A DNA stretch of 64,000 nucleotides, taken from assembly GCA_029194665.1 (NCBI GenBank), contig JARFXO010000002.1, positions 310,001-374,000 on the forward strand, read 5' to 3'. This DNA is from Nitrospira sp. (GTDB taxonomy: Bacteria > Nitrospirota > Nitrospiria > Nitrospirales > Nitrospiraceae). Shown piece by piece: positions 52,564-61,184 of this stretch. Position 1 is the stretch's first letter, and every line of letters begins with the position of its first letter. The notes under the pieces are model-generated. The model was given only the letters and a program-made list of their open reading frames with translations, had not been told where the DNA came from and searched no databases. The position numbers were made by a program, and so were the translations under genes.

Positions 52564-52782
52564 GTGGAAGTCTTGTTTGACGATAATCACGCGCTGGTAC
52601 GGCGAGGTCTTCCCTCCGTGATGGCGGCCTATAACGCTCTTCAGGCCATTACGGAAGATCGAAATGGTGCCGAGGCGGTCAAGCTCGCCGGAGACCTACG
52701 TCCACAGGTGGCGGTGATGGACATCAACATGCCGAGAATGAACGGAATCGATGCCACGGCATACCAGAACTCGTTCGTGTGA
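52564..52782 (+). pseudogene. truncated response-regulator copy
   Basis: The frame gives MEVLFDDNHALVRRGLPSV...VAVMDINMPRMNGIDAT, then AYQNSFV and a stop. It matches residues 2-64 of the NarL-type regulator starting at 63715 but lacks the rest of the receiver and the whole HTH. One acidic-pocket Asp reads N (DDN instead of DDH context shifted). The upstream 40 bases are also similar. So this is a decayed duplicate of the 63.7 kb locus. Confidence 0.75.
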
Positions 52783-52798
52783 AGTCGCCCTCGCTGCG

Positions 52799-53179
52799 AT
52801 GAAAGGGATAACACCAGTTTTCTTCGCTTTTGGATTGTCCACGTTGTTGATGTCCTCGGATTGCCCCGCAGGGACTGGGGATTCGCTCAACCCGTCCGGC
52901 AGAACAACCGATAGCCTACGTTCGGGAAAGACCGGTGAACGAACAGGACGCTCCGGCCTTGACAATACGCCGGCTGGTGGCACATTGCCCGGAGGGACAG
53001 TGCCGGGTGGCACGTTGCCTGGTGGGACTCTTTCTGGTGGAACCGTCCCGGGAGGAACATTTCCCAATAAGACCTTGCCAGGAGGAACGGTGCCTGGCGG
53101 CATGGTGCCCGGCGGCACGCTACCAGGAGGCACAGTGCCAGGTGGTACAGTGCAAAGTAAGAAACTTCCCGGCGAATAG
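52799..53179 (+). CDS. exported GGT(L/V)P-repeat protein, copy 1
   Basis: A 126-residue protein. A hydrophobic signal-like start (MKGITPVFFAFGLSTLLMSS) precedes a short linker with GLDNTPAGG. About 15 tandem five-residue units of the type GGT(L/V)P follow, interrupted once by FPNKTLP, and it ends SKKLPGE. A low-complexity, extended or collagen-like structure is likely. It is paralogous to the gene at 59664-60092 on the other strand; the two flank the PQQ block. The ATG at 52799 is chosen because the signal begins there. Function unknown. Confidence 0.72.
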   Translation: MKGITPVFFAFGLSTLLMSSDCPAGTGDSLNPSGRTTDSLRSGKTGERTGRSGLDNTPAGGTLPGGTVPGGTLPGGTLSGGTVPGGTFPNKTLPGGTVPGGMVPGGTLPGGTVPGGTVQSKKLPGE

Positions 53180-53214
53180 CCGTGGCCGGGACTTCTCCGG
53201 GATACAGCAGGTCT

Positions 53215-53568
53215 TTAGCGGATTTTGGGTAACTGAAGCACAGCAATCGAGCGGGCTTTGAGGTCAACCGCTTCTCCGCCCCGCAGCTGTGTGCGATCTT
53301 CCTGTTCTTCGACATCGCTGGTATAGAGGAATATTTCCCATCAAACTCCATGCTGATGCGTGGAAAGGACCAAGAGAAACTGTTCGTGGTGAGCATTGAA
53401 TAGCAGCAGCACGTCCTGGTCTGTCACGTGGGCGGGCCTTGCGTCTCGCTCATGCCCGCTCATCGGGGTTGGTCTCAAACTCGACAAGCTCTCGTTAGGC
53501 CAAAGAATCTTCATCGCGCCGCGGCGCAAAGTTTGATCGACAAGGGCTATCGCTCCTCCGATGTGCAT
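53215..53568 (-). pseudogene. glycogen debranching enzyme (GlgX) C-terminal remnant
   Basis: On the minus strand VTDQDVLLLFNAHHEQFLL matches the 'D(D)xxLLLLNAHHE' segment near the end of GlgX-type debranching enzymes. The frame hits TGA at 53341-53343, then continues in the same frame as WEIFLYTSDVEEQ and AVDLKARSIAVL to TAA at 53215. This is the expected GlgX tail ('W.lLLDTs...y.l.gRSl.lL'). About 900 upstream bases of the enzyme are missing. It is a decayed fragment, possibly left when the PQQ block arrived. Confidence 0.7.
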
Positions 53569-53667
53569 TCAGGGCTCACAGCCGTCGAGCGGAAAAGAGA
53601 ACATTGAAATGCAAACCCAGTTCCGGCGATGATCGACACATTGCCGAGAACAGAAGGAGGAACTGTC

Positions 53668-53805
53668 ATGAATTGGGAAGCGCCTTCATTTGTCGAGATA
53701 AAAATGGACGCCGAGATCAACTCGTACCAAGATGATTTTCGAGACATCCCTGACGAGAAGGAACCACCGACGGAGACGCCGATCACCACCACTCGTCAAG
53801 CATAG
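53668..53805 (+). CDS. pqqA: PQQ precursor peptide
   Basis: A 45-residue peptide from an ATG with an AAGGAGG ribosome site. It begins MNWEAPSFVEIKMDAE; the W3, P6 and F8 pattern and E16-x3-Y20 (EINSY) are the diagnostic PqqA residues. That Glu and Tyr are cross-linked by PqqE and become pyrroloquinoline quinone. The peptide is longer than the usual 23-39 residues because of an acidic/Pro/Thr tail (DEKEPPTETPITTT). It lies 6 bases before the pqqB start. Confidence 0.95.
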   Translation: MNWEAPSFVEIKMDAEINSYQDDFRDIPDEKEPPTETPITTTRQA

Positions 53806-53811
53806 TAATGA

Positions 53812-54744
53812 GTGGATGCGATGCTCCTTCGTGTTCTAGGGTCGGCCGCCGGAGGCGGATTTCCACAGTGGAACTGCGCCTGTGTGAATTGCGGAGGCAT
53901 GCGGAAAGGGCTGATTGCTGCGAGCCCTCGGACGCAAGAATCTGTCTGCCTCAGCGCGGACGATGGTAACTGGTTTCTCGTCAACGCCTCTCCGGACGTT
54001 CGCGCTCAGATCGAAAACTTCGGCGCCCTCCATCCACGTCGATCACGTTCTACGCCGATCCAAGCCATTTTTTTGACCAACGGAGATCTGGACCACTGTT
54101 TGGGACTCCTCTCGCTCCGGGAGAATCACCGGCTCGTCCTGTATGCGACCGATTCTGTGCGTCGCGGATTCACCGAAGGCAATGTCTTGTATCGGACGCT
54201 TCAGCGTTTCACCGAACAGGTCACGTGGCGGACGCTGAAGCTCGATGTTGAGGAACCGGTGCTGCTTGCGGACGGAAGGCCGTCGGAGCTGACGGTGACA
54301 GCTGTGGCCGTTCCAGGCAAACTTCCAATTCATCTGGAAGGCCTCGTCTCATCCAGCGAAGCGGACATGAATGTGGGCCTTCGCTTTCGCCAATCAACCA
54401 ACGGGAGAATGCTGGCCTATTTCCCCGCCGTCGGCCGGGTCACGTCCTCGGTTCTCAATGCGCTCGAAGGAGCCGGTTGCGTCATGTTCGACGGGACCTT
54501 TTGGTCGAGCGATGAACTATCCGCGCCGGGCTTCCTTGCAAAATCGGCGGAAGATCTCGCACATTGCCCTGTGGGTGGATCGGAGGGAAGTCTTTCGAGC
54601 CTTTCGAACATTGCCGCTCCTCGCCGGGTGTTCATCCACATCAACAACACCAATCCCATGTTAAGAGAGGATTCTCACGAACGAAAACTCGTTGAGGCGG
54701 CACGGTGGGAAGTCGCATGGGACGGAATGGAGCTCCTATTATGA
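53812..54744 (+). CDS. pqqB: PQQ biosynthesis protein B
   Basis: A 310-residue metallo-beta-lactamase-fold protein, thought to hydroxylate the tyrosine of the PQQ precursor. VLGSAAGGGFPQWNC is the family signature, with NGDLDHCLGLLSLREN replacing the classic HxHxDH, and GCVMFDGTFWSSDEL. The first codon is GTG; ATG at 53821 is an alternative. The stop overlaps the pqqC start (ATGA). Confidence 0.95.
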   Translation: MDAMLLRVLGSAAGGGFPQWNCACVNCGGMRKGLIAASPRTQESVCLSADDGNWFLVNASPDVRAQIENFGALHPRRSRSTPIQAIFLTNGDLDHCLGLLSLRENHRLVLYATDSVRRGFTEGNVLYRTLQRFTEQVTWRTLKLDVEEPVLLADGRPSELTVTAVAVPGKLPIHLEGLVSSSEADMNVGLRFRQSTNGRMLAYFPAVGRVTSSVLNALEGAGCVMFDGTFWSSDELSAPGFLAKSAEDLAHCPVGGSEGSLSSLSNIAAPRRVFIHINNTNPMLREDSHERKLVEAARWEVAWDGMELLL

Positions 54745-55511
54745 CGATGGAGAATGACCACCATCGGGATCGGCTCACACAGGATGCTTTCATCGAGTGG
54801 CTCAAGCGGGAAGGTTCTCGTCACTACCATGATCACCATCCGTTCCATGAGCTGATGCACAACGGAAGTTTGACGAAGACCCAGCTCCAGCAGTGGGTAC
54901 TGAACCGCTACTACTATCAAACGCGCATCCCCATCAAGGATGCCCTCATTGTTTCGAAATCCGAGGATCCGGCTTTTCGACGGATGTGGCTCCGTCGCAT
55001 CCGGGACCATGACGGCGAACAGGAAGGAGAAGGAGGACTCGCCCTATGGCTTGAGTTGGCTCGAGGCGTCGGCCTCGACGTCGATGAAGTGAGGAATTTC
55101 CGATACGTACTCCCGGGAATCAGGCTCGCGTGCGACGACTATGTCCGGTTCGTCCGGGAGGCTCCGCTTCTCGAGGCTGTAGCCTCCTCGCTCACGGAAT
55201 TGTTTGCGCCTTCCCTCATGACGCGGCGCCTCGAAGCATGGAAACAACATTATCCCTGGGTACGCTCGGAGTCTCTGGAATATTTTCAGTTGCGCATCGC
55301 TCGTGCAACGCTCGATTCGAACCAAGCTGTTGAATTCGTGGTTCAGCACGCGACCAACTATGCTCATCAAGAGGGATGTGTGAGGGCCCTGGTCAAGAAG
55401 GCCGACATTTTGTGGACCATGCTCGATCACCTCTCTATGGCCTATGTCGAAACGAGATCAGAACGAAAGCGAACTGCTCATGATTCTCACCACAGTCAGA
55501 CCTCGGCTTAG
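54741..55511 (+). CDS. pqqC: pyrroloquinoline-quinone synthase
   Basis: A 256-residue cofactor-free oxidase that performs the last step, ring closure and oxidation to PQQ. HHPFHELMHNG, WVLNRYYYQTRIPIKDA, and the DHDGE segment carry the conserved His/Arg/Tyr residues of PqqC. The ATG at 54741 overlaps the pqqB stop (ATGA); the upstream frame to 54705 lies inside pqqB and is rejected. The end overlaps pqqD by 68 bases if pqqD starts at 55444. Confidence 0.95.
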   Translation: MTMENDHHRDRLTQDAFIEWLKREGSRHYHDHHPFHELMHNGSLTKTQLQQWVLNRYYYQTRIPIKDALIVSKSEDPAFRRMWLRRIRDHDGEQEGEGGLALWLELARGVGLDVDEVRNFRYVLPGIRLACDDYVRFVREAPLLEAVASSLTELFAPSLMTRRLEAWKQHYPWVRSESLEYFQLRIARATLDSNQAVEFVVQHATNYAHQEGCVRALVKKADILWTMLDHLSMAYVETRSERKRTAHDSHHSQTSA

Positions 55512-55761
55512 TCCAAAAGTTCGCCTTAAATTCGATCGGCGTACCGGTCGGTACCTGCTCCTGTACCCCGAAAGGGGACTCGAACTGAACGACACGGCCA
55601 TGGCAATTGCACGTCTGTGCACGGGCGAATGGACGGTCGATGACATGGTGGATCATCTCACCCAAGTCTATGTTGACGTAGCTCCTGACGAAATGAGGCG
55701 AGATGTGTGCGGATTTCTGGATGTCCTTGCCGATCGCGGCCTGCTTCAGCACGTGTCATGA
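55444..55761 (+). CDS. pqqD: PqqD, PqqA chaperone
   Basis: A 105-residue RRE-fold protein that presents PqqA to PqqE. RPRLSPKVRLKFDRRTGRYLL, PERGLELNDTAMAIARLC and the DGE-like TGEWTVDDMV are typical. The start is unclear: ATG at 55444 lies inside pqqC, ATG at 55480 gives a 93-residue product nearer the usual length. The stop overlaps the pqqE ATG. This is a separate gene, not fused to PqqC or PqqE. Confidence 0.93.
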   Translation: MSKRDQNESELLMILTTVRPRLSPKVRLKFDRRTGRYLLLYPERGLELNDTAMAIARLCTGEWTVDDMVDHLTQVYVDVAPDEMRRDVCGFLDVLADRGLLQHVS

Positions 55762-56861
55762 GCAACGAGTATCGCCCCTATACATTGATTGCTGAACTCA
55801 CCTATCGGTGTCCGCTTCGCTGCCCCTACTGCTCGAATCCGTCGGACCTTGCAGAACATGGGGATGAAATCGACACCGACACCTGGCTTCGGGTCTTTCA
55901 TGAAGCCGAAGAACTTGGCATAGTTCAACTCAACCTCACAGGCGGCGAGCCGTTGCTGAGGGATGATCTGGAACTACTCATCGAGGAGGCCCGCAAGCTC
56001 GAACTGTATACGAACCTCATCACGAGTGGAATTCCGCTCACGTTCGAGCGGCTCTCGCGACTTCGCACATTGGGACTGAATGGCGTGCAAGTATCCATCC
56101 AAAGTCCGACATCCTCCGTATCGGACCGAATCGCCGGAGCGCCGTCGTTCAACCGCAAACTCGACGCCATGCAGTGGGTTACATCGCTCGGACTTCCATT
56201 GACCATGAACGTCGTGCTCCATCGAGAGAACATCTCTGAAGTCGAAGAGATCATCGCTCTAGCCGAACGCGTTTCCGCCGATCGGCTCGAATTGGCGAAT
56301 ACGCAGTATCTTGGATGGGCATTGAAGAATCGCGTGGGGCTCCTACCCACTCGGGAGCAGATCGAGCGAGCGCGAACCGTAGCGGCTGAGGCCAAAGCAC
56401 GCCTTCGTGGGAGAATGGAGGTGCTCTTTATCACGCCGGACTATTACTCCGAACACCCCAAATCCTGCATGGAAGGGTGGGGGCGCCGGTTCATCGTGAT
56501 CAATCCGGAAGGGCTCGCGTTGCCCTGTCATCTGGCGCATACGATAGCAGGATTGCATTTTGAGCATGTCACGCGGCGCCGGCTCGCTGAGATCTGGCAT
56601 CATTCAGCGGGATTCAACCGATTCCGTGGCGAGGATTGGCTACCCGATTCTTGTAAGGCCTGTGAACGCCGTGCCATAGACTTCGGAGGCTGTCGCTGTC
56701 AGGCTTTTCATGTCATGGGGGATGCCGGCCTGACCGATCCTGTCTGCTCTCTCGCTCCTGGCCATGACCGCATTGAGTCGGCAAGGGCTCAGGCCAATCG
56801 CACGACTGAAATCCCCGTCCTGTTCAATTATCGGACCGGTCGAGGATGCTCTTCGCGATGA
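55758..56861 (+). CDS. pqqE: PqqA peptide cyclase (radical SAM)
   Basis: A 367-residue radical-SAM/SPASM enzyme that makes the Glu-Tyr cross-link in PqqA. The [4Fe-4S] motif Cys18-x3-Cys22-x2-Cys25 is in YRCPLRCPYCSN. NLTGGEPLLR follows, and the C-terminal SPASM cysteines include CHLAHT and CKACERRAID with CRC. The ATG overlaps the pqqD stop (ATGA); a longer frame from 55707 is within pqqD. No pqqF protease is in the window. Confidence 0.95.
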   Translation: MSNEYRPYTLIAELTYRCPLRCPYCSNPSDLAEHGDEIDTDTWLRVFHEAEELGIVQLNLTGGEPLLRDDLELLIEEARKLELYTNLITSGIPLTFERLSRLRTLGLNGVQVSIQSPTSSVSDRIAGAPSFNRKLDAMQWVTSLGLPLTMNVVLHRENISEVEEIIALAERVSADRLELANTQYLGWALKNRVGLLPTREQIERARTVAAEAKARLRGRMEVLFITPDYYSEHPKSCMEGWGRRFIVINPEGLALPCHLAHTIAGLHFEHVTRRRLAEIWHHSAGFNRFRGEDWLPDSCKACERRAIDFGGCRCQAFHVMGDAGLTDPVCSLAPGHDRIESARAQANRTTEIPVLFNYRTGRGCSSR

Positions 56862-57379
56862 CCCGACGTATGAATGCCAGTCTGATCATTTTGCTTGTGC
56901 TGACCCTGTCCATCGGTGTGTTCGCTTTGGCAAGAGATCCTTCTTTGCCGCTGCAGGGACTCTATGCGAGCGGCCGACTCTTCGAAAGCGTTTGGGTCGA
57001 ATTGCTGTTGGGCTTCCTTATCGCCGGGTTTGTCGAGGTGCTTATTTCCCCGGCTCAGATCACCGCGTGGTTGGGAACTGCATCCTCGATACGCGGAATC
57101 CTTATGGCGTGGATGGCTGGCTTGGTGATTCCCGGAGGACCCTATCTTTTGTTTCCCCTGGCGGCGAGTCTCTGGAAAACCGGGGTATCCCCCGGCGCCT
57201 TGATCGCTCTGATTACCGCCAAAACCTTGGTCAGTCCCATCAGAATGCTGACTTATGAAGCTCCTCTGTTGGGGTGGCGTTTGACCATCGCTCGGTGTTT
57301 GCCCGCTCTCTTGGTTCCTCCGATGATGGGGATACTGGGACAGTGGATCTTTAATCTATTCGCGAGGAAGGCATCATGA
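56846..57379 (+). CDS. permease-like membrane protein (DUF318-like)
   Basis: A 177-residue protein with about five membrane helices, including IILLVLTLSIGVFALA, VELLLGFLIAGFVEVLI, GILMAWMAGLVIPGGPYLLFPLA and ALLVPPMMGILGQWI. GPYLLFPLAASLWKTG...ITAKTLVSPIRM resembles half of the DUF318/UPF0718 'permease' family. It overlaps pqqE by 16 bases and the dehydrogenase gene by 4, so it is in the pqq transcript. It may move PQQ or another solute; not established. Confidence 0.75.
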   Translation: MLFAMTRRMNASLIILLVLTLSIGVFALARDPSLPLQGLYASGRLFESVWVELLLGFLIAGFVEVLISPAQITAWLGTASSIRGILMAWMAGLVIPGGPYLLFPLAASLWKTGVSPGALIALITAKTLVSPIRMLTYEAPLLGWRLTIARCLPALLVPPMMGILGQWIFNLFARKAS

Positions 57380-58521
57380 ACACAAACCGCGTGAGAAAGA
57401 GCAGAGCCATGAATCGTATTATCGGGTCGGTCTGCGCTTCGCTGATGCTGGTCTTCTCCGGGAGCCGGATCGAAGCCCGCTCTCTTCCCCTCGAGACAAT
57501 CAAACTTCCCCCTGGCTTTACCATCGCCGTCTACGCGGATAATGTTCCGAATGCGCGGGGTATGGCGCTAGGACAAGACGGCACCCTCTTTGTCGGCACA
57601 AGAGACAAAGGGGATGTCTATGCTGTGTCGGACAAGAACGGTGATCAGCGTGCAGACGAAGTGTTGACGATCGCTCGCGGGTTGCATATGCCGGTGGGCG
57701 TGGCCTATCGAAACGGCTCGCTCTATGTTTCCGCCGTCGATCGCATCCTGCGGTTCGATGATATCGACACACAATTGAAACACGTGCCACCACCGGTGGT
57801 CATCGCGGACCACTTCCCCAAAGAGACCAGTCACGGATGGAAGTTTATCGCCTTCGGTCCCGATGGAAAACTCTATGTGCCGGTGGGAGCACCGTGCAAT
57901 ATCTGTGAGCCCGATCCCGATCGCTATGCTCTCATCAGCAGTCTCAATCCGGATGGGAGCGGATACGAGATAGTGGCCCGTGGTGTCCGAAACTCGGTCG
58001 GTTTTGATTGGGACCCGAACACCCATGACTTATGGTTCACCGACAATGGACGGGATCATCTCGGCGACAATCAACCGCCGGATGAACTCAACCGTGCGAC
58101 GAAGTCGGGGCTGCACTTCGGCTATCCCTATTGCCATGGGGGAACGATCCCGGATCCTCAGTACGGCCGCAAACATGCTTGCCGAGAATTCACGGCGCCT
58201 GCGGCCGCTCTGGGTCCTCACGTCGCACCCCTGGGCATGCGTTTTTACACCGGCACCATGTTCCCCAAGGAGTATCGGCATCAGATTTTTATCGCCGAAC
58301 ATGGGTCGTGGAATCGGAGCGAGAAAATCGGATATCGGATCACTCTTGTGTCACGAGATGAGCAAGGGCGAACACGATATTCGGTCTTTGCAAAAGGATG
58401 GCTTCAAGGCGAAAAGGCATGGGGCCGTCCTGCCGACATCCTCGTCATGCCGGATGGTGCCCTGCTGGTCTCAGACGATTCGGCAGGCGTGATCTATCGA
58501 ATCACCTACAGCGAACCCTAG
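57376..58521 (+). CDS. PQQ-dependent sorbosone/glucose dehydrogenase-like beta-propeller
   Basis: A 381-residue exported protein. A signal peptide (IIGSVCASLMLVFSGSRIEA) precedes a six-bladed propeller of the sorbosone/soluble glucose dehydrogenase family. Landmarks are LPPGFTIAVYADNVPNARGMAL, HGWKFIAFGPDGKLYVPVG, VRNSVGFDWDPNTHDLWFTDNGRD and the closing 'PADILVMPDGALLVSDDSAG'. Enzymes of this class bind PQQ, which fits its place at the end of the pqq operon. It is probably the consumer of the PQQ made by its neighbours. Substrate unknown. Confidence 0.9.
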   Translation: MNTNRVRKSRAMNRIIGSVCASLMLVFSGSRIEARSLPLETIKLPPGFTIAVYADNVPNARGMALGQDGTLFVGTRDKGDVYAVSDKNGDQRADEVLTIARGLHMPVGVAYRNGSLYVSAVDRILRFDDIDTQLKHVPPPVVIADHFPKETSHGWKFIAFGPDGKLYVPVGAPCNICEPDPDRYALISSLNPDGSGYEIVARGVRNSVGFDWDPNTHDLWFTDNGRDHLGDNQPPDELNRATKSGLHFGYPYCHGGTIPDPQYGRKHACREFTAPAAALGPHVAPLGMRFYTGTMFPKEYRHQIFIAEHGSWNRSEKIGYRITLVSRDEQGRTRYSVFAKGWLQGEKAWGRPADILVMPDGALLVSDDSAGVIYRITYSEP

Positions 58522-58632
58522 CAGGACGCTGAGAACGTCCGCAAAATAGGCTCTTTGATAAAAGGTTTCTTGAGAGTCGGCAGTGCTCGACTTGGTCGCC
58601 GGTTCAGACCATTCGTCGCGCCTTGCCTACGT

Positions 58633-59472
58633 TCAGACTCGATAACGTAGAAAAAGATGCCCCCGCTTGGCCCATTTCACGGACTGCAGCGCTCCCCAGA
58701 TAGCCTGTTCGGGAGCTAACTCGATCGGATCAGAAAAGGCCGGACGTTCTCCGGTCCGACCACGCCCGACGATTTGAGGGGACATGGTGAGAAATAGTTC
58801 GTCAACCAGCGATCGCTTCAGGAAAGACGAAAACAACGCCGGTCCCCCTTCATGGAGAAGTAGATTCACTCGATACTCGGCATGGAGCAGCGCAACCATA
58901 TTGGATGGATCGATCCTCTCTTCGCCGGGAAGGAGGCGGACAGTGGCCGGCAACGTTGCTCCGTATCTTTGATGCAAACGCGCGGCGCCTTGTTGAGTTG
59001 TCAGTACCAGGCTGCGGATCTCTTCGTGCCTAAATAATGGTTGGTCCAGGTCAACGTGACCCCTGCCGCTCACCACGACGTTCAAAGGATGAAGCGAACG
59101 CTTACCTACGCGTTTGCGAAAGGCGTGAAATTCCTTCTTGAATTGAGGGTACACGAAGCCCGCGGTCCACACATGCCCGGGCGCGTTCCGAAACGTGTCT
59201 TCTCCAATCACGACTGCGTCGGCCCAGGCTCGTAACAGACCCATAATAAACGTGTCTTCTTCATTCCTACCGCTGATCTCCGCACCTCCCGATTGGCCGG
59301 GAATCTTCAGGGACACAATGCCGTCCAATGTCTGAACAAAGTTGGCGATGATCAGCGGCCTGCTCAATGAATTGCTGAAGAACAATTCGCCGTCATAAGC
59401 CTCGCGCAGAATCTTCGTCAGGCAGGGAGAGGGGGCGGCTTCGGTTCCATCGTATAGCGTTCTAATTTCCAA
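58633..59472 (-). CDS. RibD C-terminal/dihydrofolate-reductase-fold reductase
   Basis: A 279-residue protein of the RibD_C family. RPLIIANFVQTLDGIVSL is the NADPH-fold start, followed by GRNEEDTFIMGLLRAWADAVVIGEDTFRN and NLLLHEGGPALFSSFLKRSLVDELFLTMSPQIVGR, the diagnostic end. It lacks the N-terminal deaminase of full RibD. Such stand-alone forms act in riboflavin or other pyrimidine reductions; here it is not next to rib genes. It is convergent with the dehydrogenase gene. Confidence 0.88.
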   Translation of the reverse strand: MEIRTLYDGTEAAPSPCLTKILREAYDGELFFSNSLSRPLIIANFVQTLDGIVSLKIPGQSGGAEISGRNEEDTFIMGLLRAWADAVVIGEDTFRNAPGHVWTAGFVYPQFKKEFHAFRKRVGKRSLHPLNVVVSGRGHVDLDQPLFRHEEIRSLVLTTQQGAARLHQRYGATLPATVRLLPGEERIDPSNMVALLHAEYRVNLLLHEGGPALFSSFLKRSLVDELFLTMSPQIVGRGRTGERPAFSDPIELAPEQAIWGALQSVKWAKRGHLFLRYRV

Positions 59473-59663
59473 TATCTCTCCAGAGTGAGGCCAGGCTGCA
59501 GATGTCTACATCGGTTTTGATTGTGATGCGGCTGCAGCAGGTTGGCTGATTTTGGTTCTGGATGGGTTCGTTGCCATCAGCAAACAAGCGGAAGTGTAAA
59601 GCCGCTCCAGCACTAAACGGCAAAGGCACGAGCGATAACGATGAATGATGGGTTCACACAGAC

Positions 59664-60092
59664 TCACAAGTTCGGCTGATCTTCGCCGGGGAGTCTCTTG
59701 CTGGGCACTGTGCCGCCCGGCACCGTTCCACCGGGAAGCGTACCGCCCGGCACCGTCTCATTTGGAAATGTCCCACCCGGCAGTGTTCCGCCAGGCACTG
59801 TGCCGCCTGGTATCGTGCCGCCAGATGGAGTACCACCCCGCAACGTTCCGCCGGGCACTGTGCCTCCCGGCAAGGTGCCACCTTCGGGCGTATTGTCCAA
59901 TCCAGCCACCTCAGGTCCCCTGAATCCCATTTCGCCTGATCGCACGCCGCCAGCCAGGCCGTCACGGACAACTGATGGTCCCTCGGCTCCCCATGCTGGA
60001 ACGGCCATCCATGCAGCGGACAAGCCGATCCCGAGACAAAGCCCCACGCATCCATCAATGATCCATCGATCTGTGTTTATTCGATGATTCAC
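59664..60092 (-). CDS. exported GGT(L/V)P-repeat protein, copy 2
   Basis: A 142-residue paralogue of the gene at 52799. A signal peptide (IIDGCVGLCLGIGLSAAWMA, ending AWGA) is followed by a linker with GLDNTPEGG, about 15 GGT(L/V/I)P-type units, an FPNETVP interruption at a matching place, and an ending SKRLPGEDQPNL. It reads from the opposite strand to copy 1, so the two form an imperfect inverted pair around the PQQ block. The repeat unit is highly periodic at DNA level (15 bases). Function unknown; secreted or surface location likely. Confidence 0.75.
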   Translation of the reverse strand: MNHRINTDRWIIDGCVGLCLGIGLSAAWMAVPAWGAEGPSVVRDGLAGGVRSGEMGFRGPEVAGLDNTPEGGTLPGGTVPGGTLRGGTPSGGTIPGGTVPGGTLPGGTFPNETVPGGTLPGGTVPGGTVPSKRLPGEDQPNL

Positions 60093-60231
60093 TTTTCACC
60101 CCCCTGGTCAATACGACGAAAGGCGCAATCTGCTTTTACTTGCCGGTTTTTCGTCAGACCTTGGATTGTTGGCCCGGTGACTCGATGAAATCTTTGGATC
60201 GCCTCAAGTCTCCATTCGACACTCGCATCCG

Positions 60232-60441
60232 TTACGGGTTCGTCTGCAACGAGTAGTTCACTTGGCGCATCTTTTTTCTAGGCGTCTGTAGATCCGGAAG
60301 AGTCGAGACGATCCACTGCTTGGTGTCCTGATCCTGCATGGTCTTCACACGTCGCTGAAACTCATCCACCGTGGCTTCGGAGCTTCTAGAATATGAGCCA
60401 TATGCCACGGTCACAGGCATGAAGGAGAGAAAGCTCAACAT
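60232..60441 (-). CDS. 69-aa protein of unknown function
   Basis: The ATG at 60441 follows GAGGAGAA on the minus strand. The product starts MLSFLSFMPVTVAYGSYSR and ends MRQVNYSLQTNP, with a helical middle (VDEFQRRVKTMQDQD). A longer frame to 60606 is less convincing. No family recognised. Coding support rests on the ribosome site only. Confidence 0.4.
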   Translation of the reverse strand: MLSFLSFMPVTVAYGSYSRSSEATVDEFQRRVKTMQDQDTKQWIVSTLPDLQTPRKKMRQVNYSLQTNP

Positions 60442-60962
60442 ACCGTTCTCCTCTACAGTTGGGTACCGATGCTGAACGATCAAGTCGTTTCCTTTCCATT
60501 TTCTCACACCTGCCGTCCGGCTATTCGTCAAAAACCTTCGTTTGTTCGAGTTCGCGCCGGCTCCACCTCGACCCACGACAGCGTCACGACATGCTGTGAC
60601 ACTCACATCGTCTGTATTTTACTGTCCTTGAAGGCGGATGAGAACTAGCAGATTCCCGAGAACTGAGCACATAGACGTAGTTGTGCATGTATCCGGCATC
60701 TCCTGCTGGGCTACGTTCGTAGACGATTTTGGCGCACAATAAAGCAAGACGAGATCAAGCTGGTTATCGGTTCTCGACGGGGACCGGTTCGTGGGAATGA
60801 TCGTGCGCAAGGATTTGTTAAAGTTTCGCGGATTTCGCCTGGGTTTATAGGAAATGCAGAACGCCACGTGAATCTGCGAGTTGAATCGAGGAATGAGCTT
60901 GTTTGACTGGAGAACAGCATGGCTGGGAACCAAACCGACTTTGTCCTACTCATGACAACACC
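60442..60962. other. gene-poor stretch with a CBS-domain remnant
   Basis: 521 bases without an intact gene. A short CBS-domain fragment is at 60758-60850. Nothing else was recognised. Confidence 0.4.
60758..60850 (+). pseudogene. CBS-domain C-terminal fragment
   Basis: The plus frame reads WLSVLDGDRFVGMIVRKDLL then KFRGFRLGL and a stop. This is the typical last strand and helix of a CBS domain ('LPVLDGDRFVGMITRRDLL'). Upstream, a different frame shows LAHNKARR, which would fit the preceding helix after a frameshift. Only about 30 residues remain. Confidence 0.45.
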
Positions 60963-61184
60963 ATGAGTGAACGGGTGCGGTTAACAATGCTGTGCGATCG
61001 AGACAGCCTAGCTGTGGCCAACGAGTGGGCGCGGGCGACGCTCCAGCTTTATCGGCAGGCTGTGCGGAATCCAGAACATTTCGCATCACAGGCTGACTGG
61101 AAAGCACGCTTTGACCAGAGCATGCGGGAACTGGCCACGTTCATAGAACGTGGAACCTTCGATACCCATGGGAGGCATTCATGA
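60963..61184 (+). CDS. 73-aa helical protein of unknown function
   Basis: MSERVRLTMLCDRDSLAVAN, a helical ARATLQLYRQAVRNPEHF and ELATFIERGTFDTHGR. The protein-like composition and the ATG-stop coupling with the next, broken gene (ATGA at 61181) suggest it was the first gene of a pair. I do not recognise a family. An upstream frame start at 60903 is less likely. Confidence 0.55.
   Translation: MSERVRLTMLCDRDSLAVANEWARATLQLYRQAVRNPEHFASQADWKARFDQSMRELATFIERGTFDTHGRHS

Noticed and set aside
53015..53150. Short 15-base repeats as a regulatory or CRISPR-like array
   Set aside because: They are in frame and encode the GGT(L/V)P units of an exported protein.
58522..58632. Terminator after the dehydrogenase (GGACG...CGTCC)
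   Set aside because: A five-pair stem without a T run is too weak to call.
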